From NCBI GenBank assembly GCA_018712955.1, contig DVGB01000098.1:1-33391 (forward strand): a DNA stretch of 33,391 nt. Direction: 5' to 3'. How positions within the stretch are numbered: position 1 is the first letter of the stretch; every line of letters starts with the position of its first letter. A program made the position numbers and the translations under genes. This DNA is from Candidatus Aveggerthella stercoripullorum (GTDB lineage Bacteria; Actinomycetota; Coriobacteriia; Coriobacteriales; Eggerthellaceae). This document shows, piece by piece, positions 1 through 5,565 of this stretch. The notes under the pieces are model-generated. The model was not told the DNA's origin, did not search any database, and saw only the letters and a list, made by a program, of their open reading frames with translations.

Positions 1-149
1 CCGCGCCGGTGGGGCTTGTGGTCTCGGGGGTTCTTGCCGAGCAAGTCGGCATCTCCACGTGGTTCATCATTTGCGGCGCGCTGACCATCGCATGCTGCGC
101 AGCGGGCCTTGCCAGCAAGAGCATCCGCTCCCTTGACGATCAAAGCTAG
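1..149 (+). CDS. MFS permease, C-terminal end (partial)
   Basis: The window opens inside a plus-strand reading frame that runs from base 3 to a TAG at 147-149, giving 48 residues. The peptide begins APVGLVVSGVLAEQVGISTW, then has a hydrophobic stretch (FIICGALTIACCAAGLA) and a short polar tail ending RSLDDQS. A glycine/proline-rich helix, a GI-x-x-W turn and a last membrane helix are typical of the final two transmembrane segments of macrolide-efflux-like major facilitator permeases. The substrate cannot be told from this piece. The 5' part lies outside the window. Confidence 0.55.
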   Translation, partial: APVGLVVSGVLAEQVGISTWFIICGALTIACCAAGLASKSIRSLDDQS

Positions 150-200
150 CGAGCAGCGCCGACGCAAGCGCGCGCTCCCCGCGCGTTCGCCATCAAACGT

Positions 201-1127
201 CTACCGCCAGCCGTAGCGGTCGCGCATTTCGTCGGCGCGGCCCTTGGCGAGCGGGATCTGGGTCTGCGCGGCGTCGGCAAGCGTGAGGTTGAAGCTGTTG
301 CGGGTGAAGCGCTCCACCTTCGCGACCTTCTGGACGTTGACGATGTAGGAGCGGTGGCAGCGGAAGAAGCCGTAGCGCTCGAGCTCGGCCTCGAGCTCGT
401 CGAGCGTCATCTGCACGGGGTAGAGCTCGCCGCGCACGGAGACGAAGTTCGCGCGGTTCACGCTCTCGACGAAGTCGACCTCGCGCGGGTCGAACAGCAG
501 CGTCGCGTCGCCGGACTTGGCGGGCACCTTGAACACGCGCACCTCGTCGCCAGCGTACTCCGGCGCGTCGTCGCCGTCGTCGCCGTCGTCGCCGGTCTGC
601 GCCTCGAAGAAGCGGCCGTCCTCCTCGTAGAACGCCGCGCCCGGCATGAGCAGCGCCTCGCGCAGCGGCTCGCCCGCCGTGATGACGACGCCGCCCGACT
701 CGACCACCTGGCCGAGCCACGCCTGCACGAGGCCGCGCACATCGGGCGTGATGTCGCCCAGCGGGCGCTCGCAGAACACGACCTCGGGCTCGAACAGGCT
801 CATGCGCGCGAAGTTCATGAGAGCGCGCTGCTCGGGCGAGAGCTTCTTGACGGGCGTCCTCGCCGCGCCTTTGAGCCCGAAGTGCGCGATCGCCTCCTCG
901 GCCGCGACGGAGCCGCCGGCGACGCGCGCGAAGAAGCGCAGGTAGGAGCGCACCGTGTCGCGGTCGAACCCCTTGTCGGCCTCCACGTAGAACGCGCAGC
1001 GGCGGCTCGCGTACGCGCGGTGGACGAATCGCACCGCGCGGTCCACGGCGTCGCGCCCGCACTCGACGTGCACGCTTCTTTCCCGCTCGCCTTCGAGCAG
1101 CTCCTCGATGCTGTTGTAGTCCGCCAC
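201..1127 (-). CDS. LytTR DNA-binding regulator with degenerate ABC-ATPase-like N-terminal half
   Basis: Predicted transcription factor of 308 residues. The last 100 or so residues are a LytTR domain (VDFVESVNRANFVSV, then FFRCHRSYIVNVQKV and a final DRYGWR). The N-terminal part keeps faint ABC-ATPase landmarks: KKLSPEQRALMNFARMSLF in place of the LSGGQ signature and EVVFCERPLGD in place of Walker B. No Walker A glycine loop is visible and the Walker B aspartate is Cys, so ATP hydrolysis is unlikely. An acidic Asp/Gly linker joins the halves. The chosen GTG start at 1125-1127 has a GGGAGG box about 5 bases upstream. An in-frame TTG at 1152-1154 would fall at the expected transcription start of the TATAAT box at 1163-1168, so it is less likely. 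Divergent from the permease at 1239. Family known: ABC-like/LytTR fusions; role here inferred. Confidence 0.8.
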   Translation of the reverse strand: MADYNSIEELLEGERERSVHVECGRDAVDRAVRFVHRAYASRRCAFYVEADKGFDRDTVRSYLRFFARVAGGSVAAEEAIAHFGLKGAARTPVKKLSPEQRALMNFARMSLFEPEVVFCERPLGDITPDVRGLVQAWLGQVVESGGVVITAGEPLREALLMPGAAFYEEDGRFFEAQTGDDGDDGDDAPEYAGDEVRVFKVPAKSGDATLLFDPREVDFVESVNRANFVSVRGELYPVQMTLDELEAELERYGFFRCHRSYIVNVQKVAKVERFTRNSFNLTLADAAQTQIPLAKGRADEMRDRYGWR

Positions 1128-1238
1128 GCGCCCCTCCCGGTCTCCGTCCGCCAAGCCGCACCATTATATCCGAGCGGCGCGCCCGCCCGCGCAGGGCGAG
1201 CCATCGGGTATCATGGTCGAACCATGGGAGAGAACGCG
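1128..1238. promoter_or_regulatory. Divergent promoter region, LytTR regulator / ABC-2 permease
   Basis: This 111-bp gap separates two divergent genes. On the minus strand a perfect TATAAT (1163-1168) would start the LytTR transcript near 1156. On the plus strand TATCAT at 1209-1214 would start the permease transcript near 1221. Neither has a convincing -35 box, which fits activator-dependent promoters. LytTR proteins usually bind paired direct repeats, and none was found by eye. Confidence 0.5.
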
Positions 1239-1976
1239 ATGAGGAACATAGCAGCGGTGGCAGTGCACGACGCGCTCGGCAACGCGCGCAACCCTGTCAT
1301 GCTCGTGATGCTGGCGACCTGCGCGCTGCTCGCCTTCGTGTTCTCGTCGGTCGTCGGGACGGACTGGCTCGGTGGCGCGCGGTCGGAAGCATTCCTCATG
1401 ACCGTCGCCATCGCCATCGCGCCCGCGTACACAGGCTCAGTCGGCCTGCTCTACGCCATGTCCGAAGAGTTCGAAAAAGGCATGCCCGCGACCCTTGCCC
1501 AAGCAGGCGTCACCACCGCGCAAGCCGCCGTGGGAAAGCTCGTCTCTTCGCTTGCGTGGACGCTCGTCGCCGTCCTCATCACGTGCCTCGTGCTGAGCTA
1601 TCCCGCAGGAAAGACCGCCGCGCTGCTGGCGCTTTCGGTCCCGGCGTCGCTTCCTGTCCTCCTCATGAGCCTGGGGTTCGGCCTGCTCGCCGACGATCAG
1701 ATGAAGAGCAGCGTGTTCGCCGTGCCCATCGTCGTCTGCGCTGTGGCACCGCTTCTGGGAGCCATGTCCGAAGCGCTGCGTCCCATCGCCTGCGCACTGC
1801 CCACAGGCTTCGCCGCCGAATCGTCCTGCCTGATGGCGGGCGCCCCGACGCTCTTCTCCCCCGCCGCTGCCATAGCTCTCTGCGCCGCATGGGTCACCGC
1901 GGGCGTCGCGTTCGCCGCATGGGCGCACCGTCGCTACGCAAAGCGGGTTGCAACGATGGTGGACCGGATGCGCTAG
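1239..1976 (+). CDS. ABC-2-type permease-like membrane protein
   Basis: Integral membrane protein of 245 residues with about six hydrophobic segments. After the first helix pair comes an amphipathic stretch, MSEEFEKGMPATLAQAGVT, which resembles the coupling region of ABC-2 permeases (EEFEKGT-like, followed by a G-K-L-[VL] helix). The ATG at 1239 is preferred over the in-frame ATG at 1224 because GGGAGA at 1227-1232 lies 6 bases before it. No conventional ATPase gene lies next to it; the divergent regulator carries only a degenerate ABC-like domain. The gene ends 9 bases from the convergent VanZ/RDD gene. Substrate unknown. Confidence 0.7.
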   Translation: MRNIAAVAVHDALGNARNPVMLVMLATCALLAFVFSSVVGTDWLGGARSEAFLMTVAIAIAPAYTGSVGLLYAMSEEFEKGMPATLAQAGVTTAQAAVGKLVSSLAWTLVAVLITCLVLSYPAGKTAALLALSVPASLPVLLMSLGFGLLADDQMKSSVFAVPIVVCAVAPLLGAMSEALRPIACALPTGFAAESSCLMAGAPTLFSPAAAIALCAAWVTAGVAFAAWAHRRYAKRVATMVDRMR

Positions 1977-1985
1977 CGGCATGCG

Positions 1986-3005
1986 CTATATCAGGTCGTA
2001 AGGCATCTGCCGCTTGAAGAGGTAGAACGCAAGGCACACAAGTGGGACCAGGGTCAGGCGGGGCTCGATGCCCGGCAGGCCGACCGCGCACAGGATGACG
2101 AACGTCCGCACCGCGTAGAAGGCCGCCCGGCGCGCCCCTTGACGTTCGCACGTTTCGCACGTCATGCGCACGAACGCCCCGCCCGGGGTCTGGCCGCCGT
2201 GCGCCCAGGGAACTGCCACCTCGACCACGAGCACTGCCGCGGTACCTAAAAACGCCAAGGCAGGAAGCGAGGCGGCGGAAGCGAGAGAACCGCCCAAAGC
2301 GTAGAACAAAAAGAGCAGCCCGGATCCGGCAATGGCGGACGCTATCGCTGCAAGCGTCATATCGATGCAAAAGGCGACCGATCGCCTCACGATGCCGGGA
2401 CTCGACGTGACCGTGGCCGACGCGAGCCTTCCGGAATCAGGCAGGACGCGCAACGACGCCCTTGCCAGCATCCACCCGCACAAAGCGCCGAGCGTGTTTG
2501 TGGCCAGGTCGGTGGTCTCGAAGGTACGGTACGCGTACGGATAGATACCGAACAAGCCAGTGAGCTGGGCGATCTCGATACAGAGCGATGCGAGAAAGCC
2601 CAGGGCGACCGATGCGGGCATGCCAAGCCGCAGGCCGCGATTTGCGATAAAGCCGAACGGGACGAAGAGCGCGACGTTGGCGACCAGCTGCGCTACCGCG
2701 GGCATCCCGTCCGCGGCGATGTCATCCACGAAATGCAACGGGTTCCAGATAGGGTCGAGGCCGTAGGTGATGCCGGGGCCAGAGTCGCCCTCAGGCAGCG
2801 GGTACAGCGTAAAGCACACAAGACCGAGCAGATAGAGCACGGACAGGTACGCGCCCGCTGCCGAGAGCAGCCTGATGCGCCCGTCGCGATGGTAGAGCAA
2901 TGCCAGGATGGGCAGCGTAAGCGCGAAGGACGCGAACGGCCACGCAAGCATCGCCGCCGTGAAGCTCTCGCTGTAGCTGGAGAAGAATCGTGCCAGAAAG
3001 CCCAT
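1986..3005 (-). CDS. VanZ-like / RDD family membrane protein
   Basis: Membrane protein of 339 residues with two domains. Residues about 1-195 look like VanZ: several helices with YPLPEGDSGPGITYGLDPIW, a NVALFVPFGF motif and CIEIAQLTG, which are the conserved marks of the family. Residues about 205-339 look like an RDD domain (RRSVAFCIDMTLAAIASAI near its start, then two further hydrophobic stretches). VanZ proteins are linked to low-level teicoplanin resistance in enterococci, but most homologues have no known role. The start at 3003-3005 is chosen because a GGAAGGGAAGGAG purine run ends about 6 bases before it; an upstream in-frame ATG at 3044 lacks such a site. Confidence 0.8.
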   Translation of the reverse strand: MGFLARFFSSYSESFTAAMLAWPFASFALTLPILALLYHRDGRIRLLSAAGAYLSVLYLLGLVCFTLYPLPEGDSGPGITYGLDPIWNPLHFVDDIAADGMPAVAQLVANVALFVPFGFIANRGLRLGMPASVALGFLASLCIEIAQLTGLFGIYPYAYRTFETTDLATNTLGALCGWMLARASLRVLPDSGRLASATVTSSPGIVRRSVAFCIDMTLAAIASAIAGSGLLFLFYALGGSLASAASLPALAFLGTAAVLVVEVAVPWAHGGQTPGGAFVRMTCETCERQGARRAAFYAVRTFVILCAVGLPGIEPRLTLVPLVCLAFYLFKRQMPYDLI

Positions 3006-3291
3006 TGCCGCTCCTTCCCTTCGCCGGGCATTCGTTCCAAGCACGATTCTCCCGTCCCGTCCTTACGGAATCCTTGCGGTCAGGTAAGGGGAAGCTTTCA
3101 ATTGCGGTTCTTAGGGAGATGGAGCGCACGAACGTGTGCCATCGGAGCCAGGGCGAACCGTCAGCAGCGTGCTCTCGGTCACCCCACTTCGATAAGAACG
3201 CCCATTCCGCCCTTCGCCCCCTCCAATCCTCGCCTCTGCGCGCTTGGTTCACCTTTGCCTCGTTCGCATTCAGGCGCACCGGGCTGCTTAG

Positions 3292-3396
3292 CCCAAAGGG
3301 ACGGGGTAAATGGGCTCTTTTCCGCTGCCCTCTCCTGGCGTTCTCCGGTTTCAAAGACACCCCGTCAGGATGGCCCATTTACCCCGTCCCTTTGGG
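3292..3396. repeat. Perfect 24-bp inverted repeat with 57-bp interior
   Basis: The left arm (3292-3315) and the right arm (3373-3396) are exact reverse complements over 24 bases; the left arm begins CCCAAAGGGACGGGG. The 57-base interior has no open frame of note. The layout (about 105 bp, matched ends, no coding capacity) resembles a miniature inverted-repeat element or a strong cruciform. No clear target-site duplication flanks it. It lies in the 513-bp gap 3006-3518, which otherwise holds no gene that I can see. Confidence 0.85.
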
Positions 3397-3425
3397 TCGT
3401 CCTTTGGGTCGTCCCTTTGGGTCGT
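3389..3425 (+). repeat. Three direct copies of a 12-bp unit
   Basis: The unit CCTTTGGGTCGT occurs at 3389-3400, 3401-3412 and 3414-3425, with one extra C before the third copy. The first copy starts inside the right arm of the inverted repeat. The third copy contains the TTGGGT that serves as the likely -35 box of the ZIP gene. The spacing (12, then 13) suggests slippage growth at the end of the inverted repeat. Confidence 0.85.
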
Positions 3426-3445
3426 CGAATCGTGGATGCTATAGT
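3417..3445 (+). promoter_or_regulatory. Predicted promoter of the ZIP transporter gene
   Basis: TTGGGT at 3417-3422 and TATAGT at 3440-3445 are separated by 17 bases, an ideal sigma-70-type layout. Transcription would start near 3452 and leave a leader of about 67 bases before the ATG at 3519. The -35 hexamer lies inside the third 12-bp repeat. A metal-responsive operator would be expected nearby, but none is recognised with confidence. Confidence 0.55.
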
Positions 3446-3518
3446 AGGCGGGACAGAGAGGCTTTCTGAAAGACCGGACACAGCACAGTCGCGCCTACGC
3501 GCGAAAGGAAAGGACACC

Positions 3519-4310
3519 ATGAGCGAATCGAACCTTGGCATGATCGTCGCCCTCACGATCCCCTTCCTGGGAACCGTTTTGGGTTCTTCGTTCGTGTTCT
3601 TCCTGAAGCGCGCCATGAGCGAGCTTTTGCAGAAGGCGCTGCTGGGATTCGCAGCGGGTGTCATGATTGCCGCTTCGGTATGGAGCCTGCTCATTCCCGC
3701 CATCGAGAACGCCGAGGCACAGGGCATGACAGGCTGGATACCCGCCTCGGTAGGCTTCCTGCTGGGCATCGGACTGTTGCTGGCCATCGACCATTTCCTT
3801 CCCCACCAGCACTTGGACGATCCGCAGCCTGAAGGCGTGCCTTGCCGCATGAAGAAGCCGACCATGCTGATTTTCGCGGTGGCGTTGCACAACCTGCCCG
3901 AGGGCATGGCGGTAGGCGTCGTGCTTGCCGGGTTCCTTACGGGCGAAGCCTCTATCGCGCTTGCCGGCGTAATCAGTCTTGCAGCGGGCATCGCTATCCA
4001 GAACGTTCCCGAGGGTGCCATCATTTCCATGCCGTTGGTGTCGTGCGGGCTCACGCGGAAAAAGGCGTTCCTGTACGGCGTCGCATCAGGCGCGGTGGAG
4101 CCGCTGGGCGCCGCCTTGATGGTCGCATGCATCGGCTTTATGACGCCCGCCCTGCCCTACATTCTGGCATTTGCCGCAGGCGCCATGATGTACGTGGTGG
4201 TGGAAGAGCTGATCCCCGAAACCCAAACGGGAAAGCACACCAACGTAGGCGCCGTTGCCCTGGCGCTCGGTTTCGTGCTCATGATGATCCTGGACGTGGC
4301 GTTGGGGTAA
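3519..4310 (+). CDS. ZIP family divalent metal transporter
   Basis: Cytoplasmic-membrane transporter of 263 residues that imports a divalent metal, probably Zn2+ and possibly Fe2+ or Mn2+. The two metal-site motifs of the ZIP family are present: HNLPEG at residues 124-129 and QNVPEG at 161-166, each inside a helix. A His-rich loop, DHFLPHQHLDD (about 91-101), lies between helices 3 and 4 as in ZupT/GufA-like proteins. About eight membrane segments are visible and the length is normal. The ATG at 3519 follows a purine-rich GAAAGGAAAGGA site. The gene stands alone behind its own promoter, so the metal cannot be inferred from context. Confidence 0.92.
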   Translation: MSESNLGMIVALTIPFLGTVLGSSFVFFLKRAMSELLQKALLGFAAGVMIAASVWSLLIPAIENAEAQGMTGWIPASVGFLLGIGLLLAIDHFLPHQHLDDPQPEGVPCRMKKPTMLIFAVALHNLPEGMAVGVVLAGFLTGEASIALAGVISLAAGIAIQNVPEGAIISMPLVSCGLTRKKAFLYGVASGAVEPLGAALMVACIGFMTPALPYILAFAAGAMMYVVVEELIPETQTGKHTNVGAVALALGFVLMMILDVALG

Positions 4311-4399
4311 ATCCAGCCGTCATCAACCCAGACAGGAAGACACCGCCCTCCCCTCGCGCTGCGTGGACGCGCGAAGACGCAGGGCAGCATTTCCCCTTG

Positions 4400-4431
4400 A
4401 ATGAGAAAAGGGTCTGTCCCTTTTTCTCATT
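4400..4431. repeat. REP-like palindrome (TGAGAAAAGGG type)
   Basis: A near-perfect stem: AATGAGAAAAGGG at 4400-4412 pairs with CCCTTTTTCTCATT at 4418-4431 around the loop TCTGT, with one extra A/T in one arm. It can also act as a hairpin downstream of the ZIP gene. Related sequences with the core CTGTCCCTTTT and TCTCA or TCACA occur near 5446-5486 and 30648-30664. Its right edge touches a truncated gene (4440-4577). Confidence 0.75.
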
Positions 4432-4439
4432 CTGAACGC

Positions 4440-4577
4440 ATGGGGATTTCCAACGCCAACCTCCCCCGCATCAAGACGGGCAAAGTGAGCGCCATCCGCT
4501 TCTCCACGCTCGACGCCATCTGCGATGCCCTCGACTGCCAGCCGGACGACATCCTCGAATTCGCACAGGACGAGTAG
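4440..4577 (+). pseudogene. Truncated XRE-type HTH regulator, C-terminal half
   Basis: The 45-codon frame reads MGISNANLPRIKTGKVSAIR, then FSTLDAICDALDCQPDDILE and FAQDE. This is the recognition helix and C-terminal half of small Cro/C1-type regulators of the HTH_26 kind (G-I-S-x-A-x-L-x-x-[LI]-K-x-G-K...I-R-F-S-T-L-x-x-I-C-x-A-L-x-C-Q-P-x-D-[IL]-L-E). The usual N-terminal 25 or so residues with the first helices are missing, and the frame begins 8 bases after the end of the REP-like palindrome. The ATG at 4440 has no good ribosome site. It looks like a remnant; translation is doubtful. Confidence 0.65.
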
Positions 4578-4644
4578 CCCTGCCTGCTTCGCCTTGGTAA
4601 ATTGAGGCGAAAGCGCTCGAACCCTGCGCCCATGGGAGCGATGA

Positions 4645-4695
4645 TTGACGTACGCTGTTGCGTACGCTAGAATCAACGTACGCAACAGCGTACGT
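4645..4695 (+). promoter_or_regulatory. Promoter and 19-bp inverted-repeat operator of the yefM/txe operon
   Basis: TTGACG at 4645-4650 and TAGAAT at 4668-4673 are 17 bases apart, a strong promoter layout. The arm at 4648-4666 (ACGTACGCTGTTGCGTACG) and the arm at 4677-4695 are perfect reverse complements over 19 bases with a 10-base spacer. The arms cover the -35 to -10 space and the transcription start. Each arm also holds smaller GTACGC/GCGTAC palindromes. The position fits autorepression by the antitoxin alone or by the toxin-antitoxin complex, as in other YefM-type operons. Confidence 0.85.
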
Positions 4696-4707
4696 TAGGA
4701 GCAACCC

Positions 4708-4959
4708 ATGACCTCAATCAGCGCAACCGCTCTGCGCAAGGATCTCTACAACATCATCGCCCAGATCAACGAGAACTGTGCGCCTATCGCCATCACCAAC
4801 GCCAAGGGCAAAGGAGCGGTGCTCGTAGGCGAGGACGAATGGGCCGCCATCGAGGAGACTCTTTACCTCATGGGCATCCCCGGCATGGCGCAGTCGCTTA
4901 TCGACGGCCGCGATACCCCCATCGAGGAATGCGTTGACGAGACCACCCTGGAGTGGTGA
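4708..4959 (+). CDS. yefM: Type II antitoxin, Phd/YefM family
   Basis: An 83-residue antitoxin expected to bind DNA with its N-terminal half and to neutralise the adjacent toxin with its C-terminal half. The N-terminus MTSISATALRKDLYNIIAQI and the following PIAITNAKGKGAVLVGEDEW are the standard Phd/YefM fold signature. The tail is acidic and probably disordered until it binds toxin. The length is usual for YefM. TAGGAG lies about 7 bases before the ATG at 4708. The stop is 2 bases from the toxin ATG, so translation is probably coupled. Regulation: the palindromic operator directly upstream. Confidence 0.92.
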   Translation: MTSISATALRKDLYNIIAQINENCAPIAITNAKGKGAVLVGEDEWAAIEETLYLMGIPGMAQSLIDGRDTPIEECVDETTLEW

Positions 4960-4961
4960 GC

Positions 4962-5258
4962 ATGTGGCATATCGTCTTCACCAAACAGGCAGCCAAAGAT
5001 GCAAAAAAGCTGAAGGCAGCCGGACTGGAGAAAAAAGCCAAGCAGCTCATCGAGGTCGTGCGCGCCGATCCGTTTGCAACGCCTCCCGCTTTCGAAGGTC
5101 TTGTTGGCAGCCTCGAGGGGCTCTATTCGCGACGCATCTCCCTGCAGCATCGCTTTGTCTACACCGTCTATGCCACCCCCACCACCGTCGACGGCGAGCA
5201 GTTCCAGGGCACGGTCAAGGTCGTTCGCATGTGGACGCATTACGAGGGAGTCCGGTAA
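4962..5258 (+). CDS. yoeB: Type II toxin, Txe/YoeB family mRNA interferase
   Basis: A 98-residue RelE-fold toxin expected to cleave mRNA at the ribosome when not bound by YefM. It starts MWHIVFTKQAAKDAKKLKAA, and the end carries RRISLQHRFVYTVY and VKVVRMWTHYEGVR, which match the Txe/YoeB family (basic catalytic face, C-terminal His-Tyr). The ATG at 4962 is favoured over an upstream GTG at 4953 because YoeB proteins begin M-x-x-I-x-[FW] and because GGAG at about 4950-4953 fits this start. It is the second gene of the operon with yefM and appears intact. Confidence 0.9.
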   Translation: MWHIVFTKQAAKDAKKLKAAGLEKKAKQLIEVVRADPFATPPAFEGLVGSLEGLYSRRISLQHRFVYTVYATPTTVDGEQFQGTVKVVRMWTHYEGVR

Positions 5259-5399
5259 GACGGCATTCGCCAACACGCGAAACAACGAGACAAGGTGCCG
5301 CGCCTACCCCCGCGGCGCAGCCGCCATCGCCCCTTCGCACCCCTATCCACATGTCGACTTGTATAATCGTCCCTTCGGAAACCGAAGGAGGGAAACGGC
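5259..5399. other. Intergenic, no gene seen
   Basis: Non-coding stretch after the toxin gene. It contains a GC hairpin GCCGCG/CGCGGC near 5297-5317 without a T-run and a consensus TATAAT at 5362-5367 lacking a good -35 box. That box could have driven the short relic frame at 5400. Nothing else is recognised. Confidence 0.4.
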
Positions 5400-5441
5400 G
5401 TGGACGCATTCGCGTGGGCGGAAGGCGTCATCGCCGAATAA
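5400..5441 (+). pseudogene. 5' relic of a nucleotidyltransferase-type gene
   Basis: GTG at 5400 opens 13 codons reading (M)DAFAWAEGVIAE before TAA at 5439-5441. The first eight residues equal the N-terminus of the nucleotidyltransferase at 29965 (MDAFAWAE), and the DNA matches over TGGACGCATT plus neighbours at 22 of 24 positions. A GAAGGAGGG site precedes it at about 5383-5392. The rest of the gene is missing and a REP-like palindrome follows immediately. This looks like a leftover of a second copy cut by rearrangement. A functional leader peptide is a less likely alternative. Confidence 0.5.
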
Positions 5442-5445
5442 CGGA

Positions 5446-5486
5446 ATGTGAAATAGTGACTGTCCCTTTTTCACACTTTTTCACAT
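5446..5486. repeat. REP-like palindrome (TGTGAAA type)
   Basis: ATGTGAAA at 5446-5453 pairs with TTTCACAT at 5479-5486, and TGTGAAA also matches TTTCACA at 5469-5475. The interior carries CTGTCCCTTTTTCACA, very close to the element at 4414-4429. It directly follows the gene relic at 5400-5441. Confidence 0.65.
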
Positions 5487-5565
5487 CTGCCTCTCCGGAG
5501 CATTTCCTAGCACCGACCGCGAACTCAACATCGATCGAGCGACGCACCCGCCCCGCTCGATCGCC

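Noticed and set aside
1128-1154. TTG start for the LytTR gene
   Set aside because: It would lie within two bases of the transcription start predicted from TATAAT and has no ribosome site; the GTG at 1127 fits better.
354-1238. Long plus-strand reading frame antisense to the LytTR gene that runs into the permease
   Set aside because: Its first part is a low-complexity shadow of the GC-rich LytTR gene; the permease has its own ribosome site and start at 1239.
2733-3518. Upstream extension of the ZIP frame
   Set aside because: It reads through the repeat region and antisense to VanZ/RDD; the family-like N-terminus and ribosome site are at 3519.
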